Positions 38,601-53,600 of a stretch of DNA of 64,000 nucleotides are shown here, piece by piece. The translations under genes and the position numbers were made by a program. The notes beneath the pieces were generated by a model. The model was not told where the DNA came from, made no database searches, and worked only from the letters and a program-made list of their open reading frames with translations. Numbering within the stretch: position 1 is the stretch's first letter; the number at the start of each line of letters is the position of its first letter. The DNA lies in the NCBI RefSeq assembly GCF_016865235.1, contig NZ_CP064030.1, positions 4,464,001 through 4,528,000 on the forward strand, written 5' to 3'. The DNA comes from Dyella caseinilytica. GTDB taxonomy: Bacteria > Pseudomonadota > Gammaproteobacteria > Xanthomonadales > Rhodanobacteraceae.

Positions 38601-41600
38601 CATTGTCCCCTTTTCCCCCCGTTTCTTGACTGCGGTTTTCACTCGGCGACCACAAACATCATCCTACGCTCCCGCGGCCACTCGGCACCCCTGGGGAGGG
38701 GAGCACTCGTCAGTTTCCTCGCAATCTCTTCTTTCACTTTCGACTACCTTTTTGGGAGCTTCCGATGAACAGAACAGATTCGAACGGAAAACATCTAACA
38801 AAGGGAATTACCAATATGGCCCGCAAAACCTGCGGGCTTTCATTTGTCATCGCGCTGGCCTTCGGCGCGACCGGCGCTGCTCATGCGGCGCAGTTCATGA
38901 CGCACCACGTACGTAATGCGGTGAGTGAGGCGACCGCACAACAGCTAGGCAGCTTGCCTGCTACCAAGTTGATGGCCATCGATGTCGTACTGCCTGTACG
39001 CGACCAGGCGAGCCTCGATCAGTTCGTGGCGAACGTCAGCAATCCGATGAGCCTGCAGTATCGCCAATACGTCACGCCGCAAGAGTTCACTGCCCGCTTC
39101 GGTCCGACGCAGAATGACTACAACACGGTCGTGCAATATCTGAAGCAGTACGGATTCACCATCTCCGGTGGCAGCCGCGATGGCATGGACGTGCAAGCCG
39201 TGGGCCCGGTTTCCGCGGTGGAAGCGGCGTTCAACGTGAAGATGCACACGTATCAGCATCCCACCGAGAATCGCGTGTTCTACGCCCCGGATCGCGAACC
39301 GACCACCGCGCTGGCCATTCCGTTGTGGCACGTGTCAGGATTGGATAACTATTCCATTCCGCACCCGCAATTCGTGAAGAAGGGTGAGTACGCCGCAGCC
39401 CATGGCATTTCACCGGACGCAGTGGTTTCGCATGCCACCACCGGTTCGGGTCCGTCCGCGTCCTTCCTGGGCAGCGACATGCGCGCGGCCTATTACGGCA
39501 GCGGTTCGCTTACGGGTTCTGGCCAGACCGTGGGCCTGTTCGAGTACGAGGGCATCAACACCTCCGACATTTCGTTGTATTACACGAATGCCAAGGAAAC
39601 CAATCCGAATAACCTCACCGTCGTCTCCACCGACGGCAGCCCCACTACCTGCAGTGGCGGTTCAAGCTGCTCCTCCGACGGCGAGCAAACCCTGGACGTG
39701 ACGCAAGCCCAAGGCATGGCGCCAGGGCTGGCCCACGTGGTGATGTATGTCGGTGCCACCGACACCGCCATCATCAGTGCCATGACGACGACGACGGATT
39801 CGTTCGGCGTACTGCCGCTGACCATCGGCTGCTCGTGGGGCTGGACACCGGAAGACGCCACGACGCTCGACCCCTATTTTGAAAAGATGGCCGCGCAGGG
39901 CCAGAGCTTCTTCGTCGCATCCGGCGACTCCGGCGAATGGACCAAGAGTGGCAATGCGGAGTCGTGGCCGGCTGATGACGCGCATATCATCAGCGTGGGT
40001 GGCACCGACCTGACGACCGCCAGCGCCGCGGGTGCGTGGAAGTCGGAAACCGCGTGGAGCGATTCGTCGGGCGGCATCTCGCCGAACGACATCGCCATTC
40101 CCACATGGCAACAGATCTCCGGCGTGATCACCTCCACCAATAAGGGCTCGACGACGTATCGCAATGGTCCGGACGTCTCGGCCAATGCGAACTTCACTTT
40201 CTACACCTGCGCCATGGGTAGCTGCCAAGCCAATGAATACGGCGGCACCAGCTTTGCGGCGCCGATGTGGGCGGGCTTTATCGCGCTGGCCAACCAGCAG
40301 ATCGCCAGCAACGGAAGTACCGCGTATGTAGGCTTCTTGAACCCGACGATCTATGCCAACAACGCACCTGAAGGCACGACCTACTCGAGCACCTTCCACG
40401 ACATCACCAGTGGCAAGAACGAGAAGTATTCGGCCGTGAAGGGTTATGACCTGGTGACGGGCTGGGGCAGCCCGCAGGCCGCCTTGATCTCGAACTTGGC
40501 GCAGTAACGCTCAACGTAGCAACGACACGACGTAAGCAGGCCCGGCATCTGCCGGGCCTGTTCGTTGGCGCGGACAGCCGATGCATCCATTCGCTACCAT
40601 GCGCCGATCTCCATCGGCCAGGTAACGAGATGATGCTCTCTTCCTTTTTCGGTTCACGTCTTACCAACGATGATCGGCGGCAACCACAAAAGCGCAGAGA
40701 GCGTTTGCTACTGACCGCATTACTTGCGATAAGCCTCGCCGCAACAGCACATGCAAACAGCGCGGAACAAGCGCGGTGGCACCGCGAGTCGCAGGCCGTC
40801 ACCATCACCCGCGATGACTGGGGCATCGCCCACGTGCATGGCAAGACCGATGCTGACGCCGTGTTCGGCATGGCCTATGCGCAAGCGGAAGACGATTTCA
40901 ATCGCGTCGAAACCAACTACCTCAACGCCATGGGTCGGCTGGCGGAAGCCGAAGGCGAATCGGCCATCTGGCGCGATCTGCGCATGAAGCTATTCATCGA
41001 TCCCAATGACTTGCAGCGTGACTACGCCAGCAGCCCGGACTGGCTGAAGTCGTTGATGAATGCCTGGGCCGATGGCCTCAACGATTACCTTGCCACGCAT
41101 CCGGACGTACATCCGCGCGTGATCACGCATTTCGAACCGTGGATGGCCTTGAGTTTCAGCGAGGGCAGCATCGGCGGCGATATCGAGCGTGTGAAGCTGG
41201 ATCCGTTGCAAGCGTTTTACGGCACTGGCAAACCGACGGTCGCAAGCCTGGACCTGCCTTCAAGCTGGGTGGAGCCGAGCGGTTCCAATGGCATCGCGAT
41301 CGCGCCGAAGCTCACCGTGGATGGCCATGCGCTGTTGCTGATCAATCCGCACACCTCGTTCTATTTCCGCTCCGAGTTGCAAATGAGCAGCGACGAGGGA
41401 CTCGATGCGTATGGCGCGGTGACCTGGGGGCAGTTCTTTATCTATCAGGGCTTCAATCGCCATATCGGCTGGATGCACACGTCGACCACCGCGGACAACG
41501 TGGACGAGTTTGCTGAAACGATCGTGCATCAGGACGGCAAGTTGTTCTACCGCTACGGCAATCAGCTGCGCCCGGTTTCCGTACGTCAGATCACCGTGCC

Positions 41601-44600
41601 CTATCGCAAACCCAACGGCGCGATGGCAACACGTACATTCACGGTTTACGCCACGCATCACGGCCCGATCGTGCGCACCGAGGATGGCAAATGGATCGCC
41701 ATCGCGCTGATGAACAAGCCGATGCTGGCGCTTGAGCAAAGCTGGCTGCGCACCAAGGCCAGCGATTACGCCAGCTACATGAAAGTGGCCGAGCTGAAAG
41801 CCAACTCGTCAAACAACACGATCTTCGCCGACGACAAAGGTGAGATCGCGTATCTGCATCCGCAATTCATGCCCCGCCGTGACAACCGCTTCGATTACAC
41901 CAAGCCGGTCGATGGGAGCGATCCGGCGACGGATTGGCAAGGTCTGCACGCGTTGAACGAGTTGCCGCACCTGTTGAATCCGACTAACGGCTGGATCATG
42001 AACACCAACGATTGGCCGTATTCCGCCGCCGGTCCGTACAGCCCCAGACGCGAGGATTACCCGCGCTACATGGACACCGTCGGCGAGAATCCACGCGGCG
42101 TACACGCCACGATGCTGCTGACGAATGCGCAGAACATGACACTGGCATCGCTCATCTCGCTCGCGTTTGATTCCTATCTGCCGGAATTCGCACGGCAGAT
42201 CCCAATTTTGATCCAGGATTACGACGCGCTCCCCGCGAACGATCCGCTCAAACGCCAACTAGCCGGACCCATCGCGCTGTTGCGCGGTTGGAACTATCGC
42301 TGGGGCATCACCTCGATGCCTACGACGTTGGCCGTGTTCTGGGGCGATACCCTGTGGGACAAGATGGACAAGGCCGATAACGCCGAAGGTCTTTCCGTCT
42401 ACGATCGCATGGCGAAAACCGGGGGCGCGAATGCGCGCCTGCAAGCCTTGCTGGAAGCAAGCGATCGATTGCAGGCCGACTTTGGCAGCTGGGGCATTCC
42501 GTGGGGTGAAGTGAATCGCTACCAGCGCCTCACCGGCGATATCGTGCAACCGTTCAACGATGCCAAGCCAAGCATACCGGTGCCGTTTACCTCCTCGCGC
42601 TGGGGTTCGCTCGCTTCCTTCGGTGCACATCGCTGGCCTGGCACCAAACGTTACTACGGCACCAGCGGCAACAGTTTCGTTGCGGTGGTCGAGTTTGGTG
42701 ACAAAGTGCATGCACGCGCCATCACCGCCGGCGGTGAAAGCGGCCATCCGGATTCAGCTCACTTCAACGATGAAGCCGAACGCTATACCACCGGCAATCT
42801 GCGAGAGGTGTATTTCTGGCCTGATGAACTGGCAGGTCACACCGAGCGCGTGTATCAGCCGTCGAGCATCACATCGGCCCCATAACCATCGCCATGTTCG
42901 GCGTGGCTGGTCTGTGCCTCGTCGGGGCGACGCTCCAGGGTATGAGATACGGTATCGGCGGTACGGTGCGTGCGAATCGGATGCACGTTGCCGCCGGTTT
43001 CTATGGATGTGACTGGCGGCAGGGTTTCGCCAAGCTCCTCCCACAGACGCACGGCCTCGGCCAGGGTGCTGCACCAGCCCGTGCGCCGTTCGCAGACGCA
43101 TTCCAACTGATGCCGTTCGCGCATGGCGGAGAACACCGGGTCTTCATGGCGCGTACTGCCATGTGCGGTGTAGTGGTGCGGTTCTTTGTTGCATGTGGCG
43201 CAAGCGGCAAACGATCCTGCGGCATGTGTGACCTGGCGCTGCATCATGCGGACACCATGCGGGCACCGAAGTATTCAATCCACCACGTCATGCCATGCAT
43301 TGGCAAGCTCTCCGGTGGTCATACCGTAGACCGCGTTTCGACCGGACAATTTGGCCGTGTAGAGCGCACGATCGGCAGCCTGCAGCAGGGCATCGCAATG
43401 CTCTTCCACGCCTTGCATATGTGGCACATTCTCCAGGGTCGAGGCACCGATGCTCAGAGTGATCCTGCCGTACTTGCTCTTTGCATGTGGAATGTTGAGC
43501 GCGTTGATGGCGTGGATGATGGCGCCCGCCACCTTCAGCGCGCCGATCGCATCGGTGCCCGGCAAGATCGCGACAAACTCTTCGCCACCGTAGCGGCCTA
43601 CCAGATCGCCATGGCGATGCAGCGCTTTTCGCAACGCCACCGCCACCGCACGCAGACATTGGTCACCGCGCAGATGACCGTAGTGATCGTTGTACTTCTT
43701 GAACACATCCACATCGAACATCAGCACTGACAACGCGTGTTCCGCGCGCATCGCGCGATGCACTTCTTCGGTCAGCACTTCGTCGATATGGCGCCGGTTG
43801 GCCAGGCCGGTCAGGTGATCATGGCGTGCATATTGCTCCAACTTGCGATTGGTTTCTTCAAGCTTCTGTTCCGCCTGTTTGCGATCGGTGATATCCATCC
43901 ATGCGGTAGTGATACCGATAACATGACCCATCAAGTTGTGCACTGGATTGGCCAGCACCTGATAGAACCTGTCGCCATGGGCGATTTCGTGCGCGGGCAC
44001 GTCCTGGCCTGCGTCGAGCAGCTTCAGGCTCTGGCGCACACGCTCGCCTTCGCCGGGCAGCAGTTCGTCCACCTTGCGGCCTACCAGTTCGTCCGGCTCC
44101 AGCGCATGAATGGTGGCGTAGGCAGCGTTAGCGGCAAGATAACGTCCATCGCGGCCGATCAGGCAGAGCGCGCTTGGCGCCGTGTTGTAGATGGCCATCA
44201 TGCGATACACGCTTTCGCTCTGGGTCAGGTCGATATCCATGACGCCTTGCGCAATACCGCGATAGCCGCGCAGTTCACCGGATTCGTCCTTCAAGGGAAC
44301 GGCGTCAGATTCGATCGCGACGGTGCGGCCATCCGCACGCAGATGATGCGAAATGACGCAAGCGAACGGCGTGGCGGGGCGATTGCGGAAGAAGCGCGCG
44401 ACACGGGCGGCTTCTTTCGGCGCCATGAAGTCGTAGATCTGCTGACCGACCACGGTGTCGTGATCACGCCCCAGCAACGACAGCACGCCAGCGGCAACCT
44501 TGGTAAAGCGGTAGCGCCGGTCGATCTCCCACTGCCATTGCGGATGCTCGTGAATCACCGCATGCAGGCGGTCGAGCGCTTCTCCATTCATGTCCAGAAA

Positions 44601-47600
44601 CATCGCGGATACCTCGTCACGGAACGGGCCCGGCAACCGGAATTACCGAAGCCTTCGCTGAAGCGCCCGATCGTTGCCTCTGCGACGGGTCGCCACTGCG
44701 GTTAGCTCAATCCAGCAGGCAGCGGTTCGACGCGCGAATCGCCACGATCCGTGACAAGGCTGGCCGCCTGGTGACCTTCTGCATGATCGAGGCGTGGGCC
44801 ATTGGCCCTGCGACGAACGCCATGCGCGGAGATAGTCCACGTGTACAACCGATGCCTGGATCCTGTCTTCGAGCGGGGTTCGACCGGTTGACAGGGGATA
44901 CCTGTACCGGCCGGGCGCCAAGGCGACATGGCTTCCTTTGCTACGACATCCGATGCGAAGGCATGGCTTCGTCCGGCTACGATCCCTGTGTTGTCACATG
45001 CAACATCCTGACACTGCCCCGCTTTCCCCCTTTCCGTCACCGCAACATGAATCCCGACAGGCATTACTCACAGGGGGTAGTGCATACCTGTCGCCAACGT
45101 AAGCTCGCTGACACGCATCTTTCCGTAGACGCGCGGGAAAGCTTGAACGCATATCGCGAAGGGCGTTGCCGCTATCCGCATAAGCGTTGCCTTATGGGTA
45201 TGCAGGATGCTTTTCTGGCGTGCCGGGCTGTATCGGAGGATTCCTAAAGTGCAACGCATGGCAAGCTTTAAGCTTGCTGGAAAGCTTCCATGGCCGGGGG
45301 CATCGTGGGGCATTGCGTACGTCAAACCCGAGCTTCTAGCGAACGCGCAAGAACCCGTCGCCTCGCCTAGAGCAAGCCGTACGCCCGGGCGTACTCGAAC
45401 AACTGCGTATTGGACGTCACGCCCAGCTTGCGCATGGCGTCGTTCTTCTGCTGGCTGACGGTCTTGACGCTACGGTGCAATTGCTCGGCGATCTGCGTCA
45501 CCGTCAATCCCTGTGCATACAGGCGCACCACTTCGGCCTCACGCTGAGACAGCACCGCCGGATCGGAGCCTTCCACCGCGTGGGGAATGGTCCAGTCGCT
45601 GACGTGCTCGCGCATCGCCTCACAGATGTAGGTGCGCCCATTGAGGACCGCGCCGATGGCCAGCAGCAGCTCCTTGGTCATCGCCATCTTGCCGACCAGG
45701 CCGGTCACGCCCGCCGCCAGCATGCCTCGCGTCAGTGCCGGGTTCTGCATCATGGTCAGCACGATGATGGGTAGCTTGGGATGGTCGCGGCGCAAACGGC
45801 GCAGCAGCGGCAAGCCGTCGCCCGTGCCATCCTCGAAGGGCATCGAGAAATCGGTAATGAGCAGATCGCATGGCTCGTTCGCAAGCAGGCTCAGCAGCTC
45901 GCCGCCACTGTTCGCCTCAGCCACCACATCCAGATTGCTGAGACCTCTCAGCAAGGCACGGATGCCCAGCATTACGACGGGATGGTCATCGGCGATGACG
46001 ATCCGGGTTATCTCGCCATTCGGGGACATAGCCTGATTCGCAAAGACTCTCTAGCCGGCGGCAAGAACCGAACCGCTCGGGATAGGATTCTACCTAAAGC
46101 GCATGAATAACCCGCGCCGGGCCTATCGATTGATCTTACGCAGCAAACAGGCATGATGGCCGGGCTGCGCCCTGGCGCGGATCCAACTCCCAGACCGAAC
46201 CCTTGTCGTGACCCTTGCCTCTTTTATCAGCAGTACGGGAACCGGCTGGTTCGACGCCAGCCCGATTTCCATTGCCGTGGTGGTGCTGGCGGGCCTGCTC
46301 AGCCTGACCGCGCTGCTGGCGCTGGCCGTGCTGCGCATGGCTTTCCTGCAACGGCAAAAGCTGATGGATGCCGATCAGGCCCTGCAGCAGCAGGCAGACG
46401 TGGTGCAAGCGCAGCTCGATGCGATCCCGTTTCCCATCCTGATCAAGGACGCGGCCGGCCATTACCGGGGACTCAACAGCGCCAGCTTGCGCCGGTTGGG
46501 CATCGATCCGGCGCAAGCGGTAGGACAGACCAGTCTTGGCGTCGGCGAACACCGCTGGCTGCCGCTGGCCGATGGCACACCCGTCACGCAGCGCCTGCAC
46601 CAGTTGGGGCTCGATGCTGTGCGTGAAGACAAGGTGCAGCGCTGCGAACTCGATTACCTCAGCAGTGACGGCCGCCAACGCACCGGCATGTTCCTTGAGT
46701 CACCCACCCACGCCGCCGATGGCACGGTGAACGGCTCCGTGGGTGTGCTGCTGGACATCACCGAATACCGCCAGATCGAACTGAGCGCCCGTGCCACCGA
46801 ACAAAGCCTGCGCGACATCACCCAACGCATTCCCGTGGTGGTGTTCGCCGTGCGTCGGGGCAACGACCGCCTGCAACGGCTGGCCTTTATCGCCGGCAAT
46901 CTGGCGGCGCTGTTTGGGCTTGAACAAGCCGATCTGGTGGAAAACGGCGACGTCGTACGCGACTGGCCTTTCCACGACCGCATCCACCCCGAAGATGCGC
47001 CGGCAGTACGCCGCGTGTTGCAGCGGGCGACACGCCACCGCGGCACTGCCACCTTGGATTTCCGCGCGTATGGCGCCGAAGGGCTGCGCTGGATTCATCT
47101 GGTGATGGGCACGCGTCGGCAACCCGATCGCGGCATCGAGTGGATCGGCTATTTCATTGATACCACCAGCATCAACGCGCACAACGAAGTGCTGCTCGCC
47201 GCTCGCGATGCAGCCGAACGCGCTTCGAAGGCCAAGGCGGACTTCCTGGCCACCATGAGTCACGAAATCCGCACGCCGATGAATGGCGTGATCGGCATGC
47301 TGGAACTGCTGGGCCGCACTCCGCTCGACGAAGAACAACACGAACTGGTGCACGCCGTGGAAGACTCCGCCGGCGTGCTGATGCAGGTGCTCAACGACGT
47401 GCTGGACTTCTCCAAGCTGGAAGCCGGCAACCTGCGCCTGGACGATGCGCCGTTCGATCTGCGCACACTGATCGACAACGTGGCCGGCATGATGACCGGT
47501 CCGATCCATAAAAAAGGCCTGGCAGTCGAAGTCGGCGCGGATGCGACGCTGGCCGGCAAGCTGCTGGGCGACAGCGTGCGAATCCGGCAGATTCTGCTGA

Positions 47601-50600
47601 ACCTGCTCAACAACGCCAGCAAGTTCACCGAACACGGTAGCATCGCGGTGAGCTTGCGTGTGCTCGGCGACGACGGCCAGGCCCAGCGCCTTCGCATCAG
47701 TGTCACCGACACCGGCATCGGCATCGCCGCCGACAAGCAGGCCAACCTGTTCACGCCCTTCTCGCAAGCCGAATCCTGGACCACCCGCCGCTACGGCGGC
47801 ACCGGACTGGGTCTGGCGATCTGCCGGCATCTGGTGCAATTGATGGATGGCAGCATCACGCTCAGCAGCCGTCTTGGCGAAGGCACCAAGGTGACGGTGG
47901 AGCTACGTTTGGCGATCGCCCAGCGTGACGCCGACCGGCCAGCCGAACTGCCCGGCCGGCACGCCATCGTGCGACTGGCGTCGGTCAGCATCGCCAACGC
48001 GCTTGCCGCGCATCTGACGGCGCTGGGCCTTACCGTCGAACAGATTCCACCATCGCAGCCGATGCGCACCGGCATCGCCGCCAATCTGCTGTTTATCGAT
48101 GCGGCCGATCAGGAAAGCGCAGGATCGATCGCTGCGCAGGCCATTCTGGTCGACAGCAACGCCACCCGCGTCAGTGGTTATCAGGATGACGAGCACATCT
48201 GGCTCAACGCCAATCCATTGAAATGGCAGACCGTGGCACGCGTGTGCAGCCTGGCGCTCAAGCCGTTGGCACCGCCCTCCCATGAACGCAGCGCGCCTTC
48301 GCCGGTGCCTGCCAACCTGCCGCTGCCGATGAGCGGCCGCATTCTGGTGGCGGAAGATCACCCGATCAGCCAATCGCTGGTGCGGCGTCAGCTCAGCTTG
48401 CTCGGCTGCGCTTGCGACATCGTCGGCGACGGCCGCGCCGCGCTCGATGCGCTAAACCGCAACCGTTACGTGATGCTGATGACCGATTGCCAGATGCCGC
48501 TGATGAACGGCTACGAATTGGCCACCGCATGGCGCAAACACGAGGCTGACGCAAAGTTGGGGTCGCGCTTGCCGATCATCGCCATGACCGCCAACGCGCT
48601 GGATGGCGAGATCGAGCGTTGCCTCGATGCAGGCATGGACGATTACCTCAGCAAACCGCTGCAGTTGCGCCAGCTGGAAGATAAGGTGCGCGCCTGGATG
48701 CCGCAGACGCCGGATACCGTCATCACGCCTCAGGACACGTCCCCTGATCCCTTCTCTGAACCCGGCATGGAAGACCTGCGCCAGGAAATGCTGCAGGTAC
48801 TGATGCGCACCAGTGCTGCTGATCTGGCGCAACTCGAACAGGCTCTGGCCGATGGCGACAGCCAAACCGCCCAACGCACCCTGCACCGCACGCTCGGCGC
48901 CTTGCAGTTGTTCACCAATGGACGCGTGATCAGCACAGGCCGCACCCTGATGGAAGCGCTGGGTGGCGAGAACGCCGGACATGCTTTGCAGCAGCTGCCC
49001 ACCTACCTCGGGGATTTGCGCGGCTTGATCTCGGATCTGGTCGGCAACGCGGATCGCACTTAACATACTTAAATGTATGGTCACCCGCGCCTTGGCATCC
49101 CCAGCCGGCTGGACCACAATGGTCTCCGAGTACTCGGCGCTGGCCGACAACCCCCGGACCAAGGTTGTCCTCTTCGTGCCGATCCGTGACGTCGGGGGCG
49201 TTTCGTTGGTGCGGCAGGCCGTGCCGCACAGGGATTCAGGGGGTTCTTTCGATGCATCCCACCCGGAACAGGCTGCTACGGCAGCTTGCCTTCATCTTCC
49301 TCGCCTTGTTGACCGTGCCGATCAGTTCCGCGGCCGACTGGGTTTACCGCGTTCGTCCGCAAGACAATATCTGGGATCTTTCTGGACGCTACCTGCGGCC
49401 TGATGTGCCGTGGCAAAAACTGCAGGACTACAACAAGGTCACTGATCCGCTGCATCTTCCGCCCGGCATGACGCTGCGCGTGCCGATCGCGTGGTTGCGC
49501 GTACAACCGGCGAATGCGGAAGTGGTGGCGGTGATGGGCAGCGCGCATGTGCAACTGCCCGGCCAGGCCCAGCAGGAAAATGTCGCGCCCGGCATGACGC
49601 TCGGCTACGGCACGCATCTGACCACCGACGCCAACACCAGCCTCACCCTGCAATTTGCCGACGGCTCGCGCGTGCTGATGCAGGAAAACAGCGCACTCGA
49701 TCTGGATCAGATGAGCGCCTACGGCCGCACCGGCATGGTCGACACTCGCCTGCGCTTGCAGCACGGCCGTGTGTCGAGCGCCGTGACGCCGATGACCGGC
49801 GTGGCTGCGCATTTCAGCGTGGAAACGCCAGGCACCATTTCCAGCGTGCGCGGCACGCATTTCCGTGTGGCCGCCGATGATGATCATACGCAGACGGAAG
49901 TGCTGACCGGCCGCGTCGACGTGGCCGGCGATCATGCACACGTGCTTGTACCCAAGGGCGAAGGCGTTGCTGTCACCGACGGTTCCAAACCCACGCAAGC
50001 GCAAACCCTGCTTGCTCCGCCATCGTTGCACTGCCCTGTCCAGCCGGTCAGCCAGATTCCCTATGTCTTCGCCTGGACCGCACTCGATGGCGCGAAAAGC
50101 TATCGCGTGCAGATGGCGGCCAATGATCGCTTCGAAACCTTGCTGCTCGATCACGTCACCAGCTCGCCGCAACTCAGCCTGCCCGATGTGCCCGATGGCG
50201 ATTACGCCGTGCGCGTGCACGGCGTCGACAGCAACCGCCTGGAAGGCGAAGACAGCGTATGCACGCTGCATATCAGCGGTCACCCGCAACCGCCGCTGGT
50301 GATGGAACCTCTTCCCGGCGGCAAGGCGCGCGATACGCGCCCGCGTTTCCGCTGGACCGAAAGCCTGGAGGCCGCTTCGTATGTCTGGCAACTCGCCAGC
50401 GATGCGCAATTCACCCAGTTGCTGGCCAGCGATCCAAAGCTCACTGGCGACAGCGCGCGCGCGCCCAACACCCTGGCCTACGGTCGCTATTACTGGCGCA
50501 TCGCCAGCCGCGACAAGAACGGCAAGGTCGGACCCTTCACCGACCCGATGCCCTTCGACCTGGTACCGCAACCGCCCGCACCGGAAGTGGGCAAGCCGAA

Positions 50601-53600
50601 GTCCTCACATAGCCAGGTGAGCTTCGGCTGGCCGGCAGGTGCGTCCGGCCAGCACTACCACATCCAGCTCGACCGCAAACCCGACTTCGCCCATCCGCAG
50701 ATCGACCAGACGCTGGATCAGCCCGTGCTTGAGATCAAAAAGCCCGGTTCCGGCACCTGGTACGTGCGCGTGCAGACCATCGATACCGATGGCTATGCCG
50801 GACCGTGGGGTGCAACGCAGAAGATCCGGCTGGGTTGCATGTTGTGCCGCGTGGCGGCAGTGGCCGGTGGTGGCGGGTTGGTGTTGTGGTTGCTGCTATA
50901 ACGAAGGCATGAGCTACGTTCAAAGCCTAAGCGCCGATCATCCTAGCCCTACGATTAAGGCGAAATGCCATCTCGCCTTGCCGTCATTCCTGCGAAAGCG
51001 GGAATCCATGCTGCACATCGATAACGCAAATAAATGGATTCCCGCTTTCGCGGGAACGACGGCAAAACATGTACTTCGATTCAGCGGCTACAAGCAGGTG
51101 AGGCGCTGATGCCAGCCAGCACCCTCGCATGGCTGGCACGCGGCATGGTCTGGATGGCCGGCGTGGGTTTGCTGGTGCTGCTGATCGTCAGTGGCGTCAC
51201 CACCCCGCTGGATAACGCGCTCTACGATCTGAATGCGCGCTTCTGGGGCTATACGCCTGACAACAATGTGGTGATCGTGGCGATCGATCCGAAAAGCCTG
51301 GATACGATCGGACGCTTCCCCTGGCCACGTACGGTGTATGCGCAGCTGATCGATCGCCTCACGGCCGACGGCGTGCGTGGCATCGGCATGGATATCACCT
51401 TGTCCACGCCCGCTAATGATCCGCGCGACGATCAGCAGGTCGCCGCCGCCATTCATCGCAACGGCAAGGTCGTATTGCCGGTGTTTGCGGAGGCTGTGAA
51501 CCTCGGCGGCCCGTTGCAGGAAACCCTGCCGGTGACGGCCATCGCCCAGAACGTCGCGGCGCTTGGGCAAGTGGACGTGGCCAAGGATGCCGACGAGCGC
51601 GTGCGCGGCGCCTACCTCAAGGCGGGATTGGGCAGTCCCTACTGGCCTTCGCTGGCACTGGCGCTGATTCAGCTTGGCAAGTCTCCGTTGTCTTTGCTGC
51701 CGGGTTTGCGCGATCCGGCCATCAACGATGCGTCGCCGTACCTGTGGATGCGCGACAACTATGTGCTGCTGCGTTACGCCGGCCCTGTTGGTGCCTTCGG
51801 GAGCTTTTCAGCGGTGGATGTGCTTAACGGCACCATCCCTGCCGACATGCTCCGGAACCACTGGGTGCTCATCGGCGCGACGGCCGAAGGGCTGGGCGAC
51901 ATCCTGCAGACCCCGGAATCGGCCATGCCCGGCGTGGAGTACCAAGCCAACGTGCTGGAGTCGCTGGAGCGCGGCTATCTGGTCACGCCCATGAATTTTC
52001 TTGCGCAGCTCCTGCTGGCAGCAGCCATGCTGACGCTGCCGTTGCTGCTGTACGGCCTGCCGGGCATCCGGCGTAGCGGGCTGTTGTTGCTGCTGACAGT
52101 CGTCCTGGTGCTGGTCACCTCCATAGCGCTGCTGCGCGGTGCCTACCTGTGGTGGCCACCCGTGACATGCCTGCTGGTGATCCTGATCGAATTCCTGGTG
52201 TGGCGACTGCTCACGCGCAAACGCCAGCGTTAGATGAACGGCGCTGCGGTGGTCGTACACCTCACGCTCAACTTGCTGAAGGCGGCGAGGCTGATTTGCG
52301 CGGCCCTATGCGCACGTGACAATTTCTAAACAATCTTTGAACTTCTCACAGTCCACATTGGGAACCAAGGGGGCAGTAACTGCTCAGGCAATAGGTTGGA
52401 ATGGTTATGCGTACGGCTAACTCGTTCGGCTTGGCATCATTGGTGGTCACGTTGCTGGCACTCGCGCCGGGATTGAACCGCGCCGCCGATAACCAGCCAC
52501 TGGATCCCCAAGAGCAGGCTTTTCTGACCCAGGCCATGTCCGATGACGCCGCGCAGATCGCCATGGCCAGCCTGGCCCTGCAAAAATCGCAAAACCAGCA
52601 GGTGCTCGATCTGGCGAACACCGTGATTCAGGAACGCCAGGCGCTTGATAGACGATTGGTCCCGTTGCTGGGACGCAGCGCCGTCAGCACCGCCAAACCC
52701 GCCGCCAACAACGATGAAGCGATGGCTTCGCTGCAATCGCTGAATGGCGCCGCCTTCGACAAAGCCTTTGCCGCACTGCTGGTAAGAGATCACAACAGAA
52801 TCATTTCCGAGTACGCATGCATCAAGGCGCACTCGTCCAATCTCTCACTTCGCGGTGTCGCACGTGGCGCCATGCCAGAACTTCGCGGCGACCTGATGGT
52901 TGCACTGACTGTGCTGCGTTCACCGAACTGGATGCCATCACAGCATCAGGAAGCAGTGGCCACAGCAGATACGCACACGACGAAATCCAACGCGTATCTG
53001 GGCGAACCGCTGCTCACATCCATGGTCACAGCACCGTGGTGAGAAACCGGTAACTTCAACGTCACCTCGAAAAACGCCGCGACCCTCAGCGCGGCGTTTT
53101 TTTATGCGTTGCCGACCCGCCAGCAGGCGGACGGACCTGTGCATCGTGGCATTCGATCTTCACCGTGTGTTTTCCGCGTGAAGAGCTCTGATTTTCTTTC
53201 AATGAATACGTATGCATACGCTGGTTGCTGCACCGCGATGCTTTCTACTATGCCTCGCACCAGCTGACGCATCGCCAATAACGCGTGCATCACACGCAAT
53301 CGATGGGGAGATCGATTCGGCCTACGACACAGCTGCGGCTGCAGGCAGTCACGCCTGCATGCACTTCAGGGAATCAACGCGAAGCACATCCATAGCACCT
53401 GTTCGTTCACGAAGCAGGATGAAGGAGGCATGCCCGAATGAAGTGTCTTAAATTTCTCGCCGCTCTGCTGGTTTTCGCCAGCCTCGCCACAGCGCCGCTA
53501 AAGCCCGCTTACGCCGCGATCAACCCCTCAAGCCTTGGCGCCAGCTACAACTCGCAGCAGACACAGATCACCTTCCGCGTCTATTCCGCCAACGCCACGA